Source: Clostridia bacterium (GTDB lineage: Bacteria; Bacillota; Clostridia; Peptostreptococcales; Acidaminobacteraceae). From it: DNA of 37,380 nucleotides. Numbering within the stretch: position 1 is the first letter of the stretch; each line of letters starts with the position of its first letter. The stretch is taken from the NCBI GenBank assembly GCA_016938815.1, contig JAFGTX010000265.1, forward strand, positions 1 to 37,380, in the 5' to 3' direction. Shown here in pieces: positions 32,690-37,380 of the stretch. Both the position numbers and the translations under genes were made by a program. Below the pieces are notes generated by a model. The model made no database searches. It was not told where the DNA came from and was given only the letters and a program-made list of their open reading frames with translations.

Positions 32690-33226
32690 TTATTCATATA
32701 CTTCTGGCTTAAGTGTTGCAATATACGGTAAATTTCTGTATTTTTCTGCGTAGTCGATACCATATCCCACGATAAACTCATCTGGAATATCAAAACCCGC
32801 ATATTTAACATCAATTGGGACTTTTCTTCTTTCTGGTTTATCCAATAATGTACAAACCGCCAAACTTTCAGGATTTCTTGATCTGAAATTATCTAACAAA
32901 TAGTGAAGAGTTAAACCTGTATCGATAATATCCTCTACAATTAATACATGCTTTCCTTCAATGCTATAGTCCAAATCCTTCATAATTCGAACCACACCGG
33001 AACTTTCTGTAGAAGAACCATAACTTGAAGCTGCGATAAAATCAATCTGCACCGGCAATTCAATCTTTCGAACCAAGTCTCCCAAGAAAATATTAGCCCC
33101 TTTTAATACGCCAATCACCAATAGATCTTTCCCCGCATAATCTTCAGTAATCTTAGCGCCGATTTCAGCGACCTTCTCATTCAATACTGCCTCGGAATAC
33201 AGCACACTCTTTACATCATTTCTCAT
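32690..33226 (-). CDS. hpt: Hypoxanthine phosphoribosyltransferase
   Basis: This 178-residue purine salvage enzyme turns hypoxanthine or guanine plus PRPP into IMP or GMP. The PRPP-binding motif is VLIVEDIIDTGLTL, the flexible loop region contains SSYGSSTESSGVV, and the C-terminal base-binding part is FIVGYGIDYAEKYRNLPYI. Length and start are typical, with AGGAG upstream. It follows a TetR-family gene by 20 bases and so is probably controlled with it. This linkage is different from the usual tilS-hpt-ftsH order. Confidence 0.96.
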   Translation of the reverse strand: MRNDVKSVLYSEAVLNEKVAEIGAKITEDYAGKDLLVIGVLKGANIFLGDLVRKIELPVQIDFIAASSYGSSTESSGVVRIMKDLDYSIEGKHVLIVEDIIDTGLTLHYLLDNFRSRNPESLAVCTLLDKPERRKVPIDVKYAGFDIPDEFIVGYGIDYAEKYRNLPYIATLKPEVYE

Positions 33227-33246
33227 TTCTTTTCTCCTAAATACAA

Positions 33247-33867
33247 TTATTTTTTCGACAATTTACTGAAGCGATCGTCAAAACCTAAGAAATAATATTC
33301 GAAGATCATTTCCATGCTTTCAGTTAATTTTCGCTCGTCATCATAACGTATAATGGTTTCTACGAGACCCTCAACACAACTTTTAGAAATAACGCCTGCA
33401 ATAAAAGTAACGTGTTCATTCCCACCAACGTTTTCAAAGCTGTGCTTAAAGTGCAACATCACTTTATCGAAGATGACTTTGTCAAAATCCTCTTTCATAT
33501 TAGCATAATTTGTACCTTCTGCGCCACGTAATAATATCAGGAGTTCTATTCTTTTTTCAGAAACACAATGCACAAGAGAAGTAATAAGCTCTTGTCTTAG
33601 CATCTCAAATGAGTCGCTGTTTGTCACCTTGATCAATTCATCGCGGACCCCATTTGCGACAATATCATAGAATCGATCATATGCTTCCTTTACAACCGCT
33701 TCAAATAAAGCTTCCTTACCATCAAAGTACCTGTAGATATTCCCAACCGTTATTCCCGACTGCTTGGCGATCTCCCTCATAGATGCCTTGCCATAACCAT
33801 TGTTGTAAAATTCTACCGTGGCACTTTCTAAAATTTTCACCCTAAGTTCTTCTTTTAAAAATTGCAT
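33247..33867 (-). CDS. TetR family transcriptional regulator
   Basis: This 206-residue protein has the N-terminal helix-turn-helix of the family (about 8-55: ILESATVEFYNNGYGKASM, REIAKQSGITVGNIYRYF, DGKEALFEAVV). A helical ligand-binding domain without a recognisable ligand signature follows. The ATG has GAGGGG upstream and a promoter with near-consensus spacing lies at 33903-33931. It probably controls its own operon, which includes hpt, and perhaps the neighbouring tad genes, but no clear palindrome operator was found. Confidence 0.92.
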   Translation of the reverse strand: MQFLKEELRVKILESATVEFYNNGYGKASMREIAKQSGITVGNIYRYFDGKEALFEAVVKEAYDRFYDIVANGVRDELIKVTNSDSFEMLRQELITSLVHCVSEKRIELLILLRGAEGTNYANMKEDFDKVIFDKVMLHFKHSFENVGGNEHVTFIAGVISKSCVEGLVETIIRYDDERKLTESMEMIFEYYFLGFDDRFSKLSKK

Positions 33868-33902
33868 ACTAATCCCCTCATTATTATAAGTTATATACCC
33901 TC

Positions 33903-33931
33903 ATTATACGTTAATTTTTAACCAAAGTGAA
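33903..33931 (-). promoter_or_regulatory. Promoter of tetR-hpt
   Basis: On the minus strand -35 TTCACT (33926-33931) and -10 TATAAT (33903-33908) have a 17-base spacer. A second TATAAT at 33883-33888 has no good -35. Confidence 0.5.
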
Positions 33932-33944
33932 CTGAATACTTTTT

Positions 33945-34367
33945 TTAGAAAACAACCAATAAAATAAAGTATGCCAATAATATATAAGGGGTGAATCTAT
34001 AATAATGAAAGCTGTTAAAGTTCAATTCACCAATGAGCAAAAGTCTTATTAAAAAGAAGGCCGCCGCCACCATTAGTGAAATTGATATTAGCATAAGCCA
34101 GTAATACAAAGTGAGATAGAATTTTATTGCAATAAATAATTTTACATCCCCTGCACCGAGTACCCGATAATAATAAAGTGGATATGCTATAAAAAAAGCA
34201 GGAATCAAAGACAAACAATTTTCAGAACACCCCACTTTTTTTATACTTATACTAAAAAAAACACCTAAAATCAATAAACCTATAATATAGAAATTTGGTA
34301 TTTTTTTCGTCTTCAAATCAAAAAAGGTGGCACCACCTAAAACACCACCCAAGATACCCATAGCCAT
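33945..34367 (-). CDS. Prepilin peptidase of the tad locus (A24 aspartic protease family)
   Basis: This roughly 140-residue protein has about five helices and matches the short TadV/CpaA type, which cleaves Flp prepilins in the membrane. The two aspartates are in ATFFDLKTKKIPN (D17) and LGAGDVKLFIA. It lacks the N-methyltransferase domain of larger PilD enzymes, as TadV does. ATG 34367 shares one base with the stop of the FHA gene (TGATG), with GGAGG upstream. It is the last gene of the tad cluster seen here. Confidence 0.88.
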   Translation of the reverse strand: MAMGILGGVLGGATFFDLKTKKIPNFYIIGLLILGVFFSISIKKVGCSENCLSLIPAFFIAYPLYYYRVLGAGDVKLFIAIKFYLTLYYWLMLISISLMVAAAFFLIRLLLIGELNFNSFHYYRFTPYILLAYFILLVVF

Positions 34368-35398
34368 CAAGACACCTCCACCCTGTATTGAATCTCAGAA
34401 AAACGAATAGCATCGCCGTGACTAATTTGACACAACTCATATGGTTCTAGTTTTCGGTTGTTGTGATAGGTTCCATTTAAAGAATTTAAGTCTCTTAGAA
34501 ATATTTGGCCGGATTCTATAATGATTTCTGCGTGTATTTTCCCGATATCAGAAGCACTTAACGCAATGTCAGAAGATTTGCGATTGCGGCCTATAATCAT
34601 ATTTTTGCCAACGATTGAGATGGTAGGATAGCCAGACGTCACAGGTAGGAGACGGCCGATCTGGTCGGTTTTCTTAATCACCACGGTTTCTTGTAAAATA
34701 TCACTCACCTGATCACTTTTGACGTCATTTTGAACCTTAGATACTTTACTTTTACAACGGTGTAAAAGATTATCCCAAGGTCTTTTCTTCAAAGTTGATG
34801 CTAAGTGATTTTCCGATGGCATTTTCACATTATGATTTGTTTTTTCAGCAACGTTTCTCGAATTTTCCATGATGCCCGCTCTCAACTGAAATGCATCGTA
34901 AAGGACGTCCAGTCGGTTAACCTGATGTTGCAAGCTGTTGACAACCGTCATCCCCTGTAGCAGGAAAGACCAATCTTCATCCCTTGTGAATTTGGCATAA
35001 GGCATCAGCACTTGAAAAAGAAACGCGCGAATCGGACAATCCGAATCCTGAGAAATACCCACAGGTTTATGAATCATACGAATTTCACTTTCATCAAGCG
35101 CTATGTAAATAAGGTCGCCATCGATACAAAAATTACACCAATCCAAATAATGGAGTATACTGTCTTCCATAATACTCAAGAAGTTGTCAATGATGTTCTT
35201 GAAAACTTTCACCGTTAATGTATGTCGCGACAAGTAGTCTTTCAGGGTGGTATACCCTGAAGTGTTCACATGGAGCGCGTTTTCTCTGTACTCAAATGGG
35301 AACACTCCAGGGATGGTGCCCTGCTCTAACATGGTCATTTGGAAGTCATCAACGGCAGTGAGGGGTATAGTGACTTCTAGTGTGTTTTTTTCATCCAC
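34367..35398 (-). CDS. FHA-domain protein of the tad locus (DUF6382-like N-terminus)
   Basis: This 343-residue protein has an N-terminal part of about 190 residues (TIPGVFPFEYRENALHVNTS, LKDYLSRHTLTVKVFKNIID, RAFLFQVLMPYA) that resembles DUF6382. A low-complexity linker follows, then a C-terminal FHA domain (about 258-343) with MIIGRNRKSSDIALS and FLRDLNSLNGTYHNN. FHA domains bind phosphothreonine, so a Ser/Thr kinase may control pilus assembly. It starts with GTG at 35398, and GGTGGAG lies about ten bases upstream. It sits between the pilin and the prepilin peptidase. Confidence 0.82.
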   Translation of the reverse strand: MDEKNTLEVTIPLTAVDDFQMTMLEQGTIPGVFPFEYRENALHVNTSGYTTLKDYLSRHTLTVKVFKNIIDNFLSIMEDSILHYLDWCNFCIDGDLIYIALDESEIRMIHKPVGISQDSDCPIRAFLFQVLMPYAKFTRDEDWSFLLQGMTVVNSLQHQVNRLDVLYDAFQLRAGIMENSRNVAEKTNHNVKMPSENHLASTLKKRPWDNLLHRCKSKVSKVQNDVKSDQVSDILQETVVIKKTDQIGRLLPVTSGYPTISIVGKNMIIGRNRKSSDIALSASDIGKIHAEIIIESGQIFLRDLNSLNGTYHNNRKLEPYELCQISHGDAIRFSEIQYRVEVS

Positions 35399-35400
35399 AA

Positions 35401-35583
35401 TTATTTTGCTCCACCTTCTGTGAATTCTATACCGCTTTTTAATCCATTATCCATAGTTCCTTTAACAAATCCATGAATCTTATCCCTAAATATCAGTGCC
35501 ACCGCCACCAGTACCCCTGCGATGACGACGACTTCTGCCGTCCCCATACCATCTTCTTCCATTAAAAATTCTTTAAATCTCAT
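35401..35583 (-). CDS. flp: Flp-type pilin subunit
   Basis: This 60-residue protein has a short charged leader, a prepilin cleavage site at EEDG/MGTAE with the conserved Glu at position 5 after the cut, and a single hydrophobic helix (VVVIAGVLVAVALIF). This is the plan of Flp pilins. It is the probable substrate of the peptidase at 33945-34367. AGGAGG precedes the ATG. Its short length and place between tadC and the FHA gene support the call. Confidence 0.85.
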   Translation of the reverse strand: MRFKEFLMEEDGMGTAEVVVIAGVLVAVALIFRDKIHGFVKGTMDNGLKSGIEFTEGGAK

Positions 35584-35592
35584 CTTAACCTC

Positions 35593-36318
35593 CTACATCA
35601 TAAATTGAAATTGTATGATTACCGGCAATAATAATACGCCGAGTATTCCAACAAACATAATCATCATGGGAAAGAGCAACTTGGTTTTAAGTATTTCACC
35701 CATTTTCCGATGATGCTTAAGTTTTTCTTGCCAATTTTCTTCCGTGATCCGTTTCAAATCCTTCCTCAAATCCTTGTTGCCATGACGCTGTCCCTGACCG
35801 ATACAGTTGAAGTATCGTGTGATGACCATCTCTCGACACTGAGCGGGAATGGCGTCAAAAGCTGCTGTTTCGGGGACACCAGATGAAATCTGCTGAAGCG
35901 CCTTTCTGAGATAAGGTGAAAAGGCGTGATCACCGATGGACTGTTCCAGCGCGTGTCTATAATTTAAACCTGCATTGATCATCAAGGTGAACTGGGAAGA
36001 AAATTCAAAGAAGCCTTCCAGTATTTTTTCCCGGTTCAAGACAATAGCCTCTTTCAGTTTTTCATGCAAATAATAGTGGGTGACAAAGTTTGCCATTGCT
36101 ATTAAGAAGATTTGCGTAACAATCCTTTCACGAAGACCTATAATCAAGCTAAAAAATGTCACATAAAGGTGGATGCTGTACTTCTTTTCCCAGAAAAGTT
36201 GAACACGCTGATGATGTTCTTTGATGCCATACAACTGCAACAGACAATCCGATACTTTTTTGCCATAAGCCTTGGGTACCGGACAATAGCGATAAATCCA
36301 TTTTCCAATACGATACAT
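35593..36318 (-). CDS. tadC: TadC-like type II secretion F-domain membrane protein
   Basis: This 241-residue protein has the T2SF domain pattern. Membrane helices lie near residues 50-80 and at the C-terminus (FPMMIMFVGILGVLLLPVIIQ). In the middle are LMINAGLNYRHALEQ and GQGQRHGNKDLRKDLKRI. It is one of the two platform proteins of the Tad pilus. AGGAGG precedes the ATG. It lies downstream of tadB, with which it forms the inner-membrane platform. Confidence 0.82.
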   Translation of the reverse strand: MYRIGKWIYRYCPVPKAYGKKVSDCLLQLYGIKEHHQRVQLFWEKKYSIHLYVTFFSLIIGLRERIVTQIFLIAMANFVTHYYLHEKLKEAIVLNREKILEGFFEFSSQFTLMINAGLNYRHALEQSIGDHAFSPYLRKALQQISSGVPETAAFDAIPAQCREMVITRYFNCIGQGQRHGNKDLRKDLKRITEENWQEKLKHHRKMGEILKTKLLFPMMIMFVGILGVLLLPVIIQFQFMM

Positions 36319-36328
36319 GGAATCCCTC

Positions 36329-37066
36329 CTAAGTATGGCGCATTACCAACTCTCGACCCAACCAAATGCCAAATCCAATCACAATCATCGCCAGTGTCAT
36401 CCCTATACGACCAAACCAAGTTTGGTATAGCACAGCCATATAGTTAGGCGATGAATAGTCCAATACCGCAATCATGAATATCGGAAAACAACTAAGTACC
36501 TTGAGCTCGAATTGTTTTTCTGCAGTAATGACTTCAATCTCTTGGTGTGTCGCCAACTGATCGATAATCATGTTGCCGTTCTCCTTGAGTATCTCCACCA
36601 AATTGCCACCCTGCTTCAGTCCTATGCCTAGGGTCGATACAAACAGATGAATCGCCGTGCAATCCGCACGCTCGCTGAATTGTCTAAAGGCACTTTCAGC
36701 CGATTCCCCAAGGGTCACGCGCCTGTGTATATGACGAATTTCCTCAACAATCATGCTATCTCCGGAATAGAGCATCTCCAGTTCCTCAACCGTGTGGGGC
36801 AGACTATTTTCAAAGCTATATCCCGCGCCTAAGCAAACAATTAAACTGTAGAGAAACTCTCTAAATTCAATCAATAATTGTTGCTTTCTCTTTTCAATAC
36901 ACTTTTTCTTAATCATCTTAAAGGGCAACCAAGCTAAAGGTAGGCATATCAAAGAAAAAAACAGACTTTGATATGCTAGATAACTCACTAAAAATACGGC
37001 TGCCATACTCCCTAAACCATATACGGCCTTCTCAGAGTTTGAAAATGTATAATCCTTGTAATCCAT
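36329..37066 (-). CDS. tadB: TadB-like type II secretion F-domain membrane protein
   Basis: This 245-residue protein has an N-terminal helix pair (about 15-45), the T2SF core SLIVCLGAGYSFENSLPHTV and TLGIGLKQGGNLVEILKENG, and a C-terminal helix pair. These features fit TadB, the other platform subunit of the Tad pilus assembly. Its ATG has GAGG upstream, 11 bases past the ATPase gene. It precedes tadC. Confidence 0.82.
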   Translation of the reverse strand: MDYKDYTFSNSEKAVYGLGSMAAVFLVSYLAYQSLFFSLICLPLAWLPFKMIKKKCIEKRKQQLLIEFREFLYSLIVCLGAGYSFENSLPHTVEELEMLYSGDSMIVEEIRHIHRRVTLGESAESAFRQFSERADCTAIHLFVSTLGIGLKQGGNLVEILKENGNMIIDQLATHQEIEVITAEKQFELKVLSCFPIFMIAVLDYSSPNYMAVLYQTWFGRIGMTLAMIVIGFGIWLGRELVMRHT

Positions 37067-37076
37067 AGCCCATCCT

Positions 37077-37380
37077 CTACTTCAAAAAAATATACTCCAG
37101 TTCATAGCCATTATCCGAATAAGCCTTTAACTGAGCTATCGACGCGACGCCCCTAAATCCATCTTTTCGACGCTCCACATGGATCACAATATCTATGGCC
37201 GAGGCAATTTGCTGTCGAATAGCCTGCATTGGTATTTCTAGTCCACTGAGCACCATGGTCTCTATCCGTCTAAGCATATCCAGAGGATTGTTGGCATGGC
37301 CCGTACTAATGGAACCTGAATGCCCCGTGTTCATAGCCTGAAGCATATCGATGGCTTCTGAACCACGAATTTCACCAACA
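37077..37380 (-). CDS. tadA: Tad pilus assembly ATPase (TadA/CpaF-like), C-terminal part
   Basis: The coding frame runs off the window edge, so only about 100 C-terminal residues are seen. They include VGEIRGSEAIDML, which is the Walker B region of type IV pilus/secretion ATPases, then GHSGSISTGHANNPLDML and IASAIDIVIHVERRKDG. This pattern is typical of TadA/CpaF. It drives Flp pilus assembly with TadB and TadC, whose genes follow. Confidence 0.9.
   Translation of the reverse strand, partial: VGEIRGSEAIDMLQAMNTGHSGSISTGHANNPLDMLRRIETMVLSGLEIPMQAIRQQIASAIDIVIHVERRKDGFRGVASIAQLKAYSDNGYELEYIFLK

Overview
The window looks like chromosomal DNA of a low-GC, Gram-positive anaerobe of the class Clostridia. 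The reasons are strong AGGAGG-type ribosome binding sites, AT-rich intergenic DNA with intrinsic terminators, a clostridial hemA-to-hemL tetrapyrrole operon with a CobA-HemD fusion, a citrate fermentation locus and a tad pilus locus with an FHA-domain protein. The genus cannot be fixed from the sequence alone. Nearly all genes lie on the minus strand, so transcription mostly runs from high to low coordinates. Only three genes (10374-12213 and 14883-15680) are on the plus strand.

Region 1 (1-7100): a decayed, frameshifted chemoreceptor-like fragment, then a tight six-gene operon read leftward: hemA, a precorrin-2 dehydrogenase, hemC, cobA-hemD, hemB, hemL. It makes uroporphyrinogen III from glutamyl-tRNA and opens the siroheme/cobalamin branch. 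No later haem genes are present here. A hairpin-terminator lies between a possible promoter and hemA.

Region 2 (7119-15680): a MATE exporter, hisS, and a 540-base leader region in front of hisS. That leader holds a consensus-like promoter, an 18-codon peptide with three consecutive His codons, two mutually exclusive hairpins, an intrinsic terminator, a perfect 28-bp hairpin and two near-identical 31-nt hairpin repeats. This resembles histidine-dependent transcription attenuation and is the most interesting element found. On the plus strand follow a TraX-family membrane protein and a metallo-beta-lactamase-fold hydrolase. Then come a second MATE exporter preceded by an unusual MobB-like/kinase-like fusion (minus) and an AIM24-family protein (plus).

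Region 3 (15731-19205): a ROK-family regulator and a membrane HD-GYP protein with a degenerate GGDEF domain, probably one operon (cyclic-di-GMP turnover).

Region 4 (19364-30650): the citrate locus. Read leftward it runs citG, a terminator, then citC-citD-citE-citF-citX, tctC-tctB-tctA (tripartite tricarboxylate transporter), a dCache/PAS sensor kinase, and a response regulator whose output domain resembles DUF2294 rather than a DNA-binding domain. The layout couples citrate uptake, lyase assembly and activation, and sensing in one series.

Region 5 (30803-33867): a small membrane protein, deoC, a cytosolic-type pduL, and a tetR-hpt pair. Region 6 (33945-37380): part of a tad/Flp pilus locus (tadA end, tadB, tadC, flp, FHA protein, prepilin peptidase), cut by the window edge.
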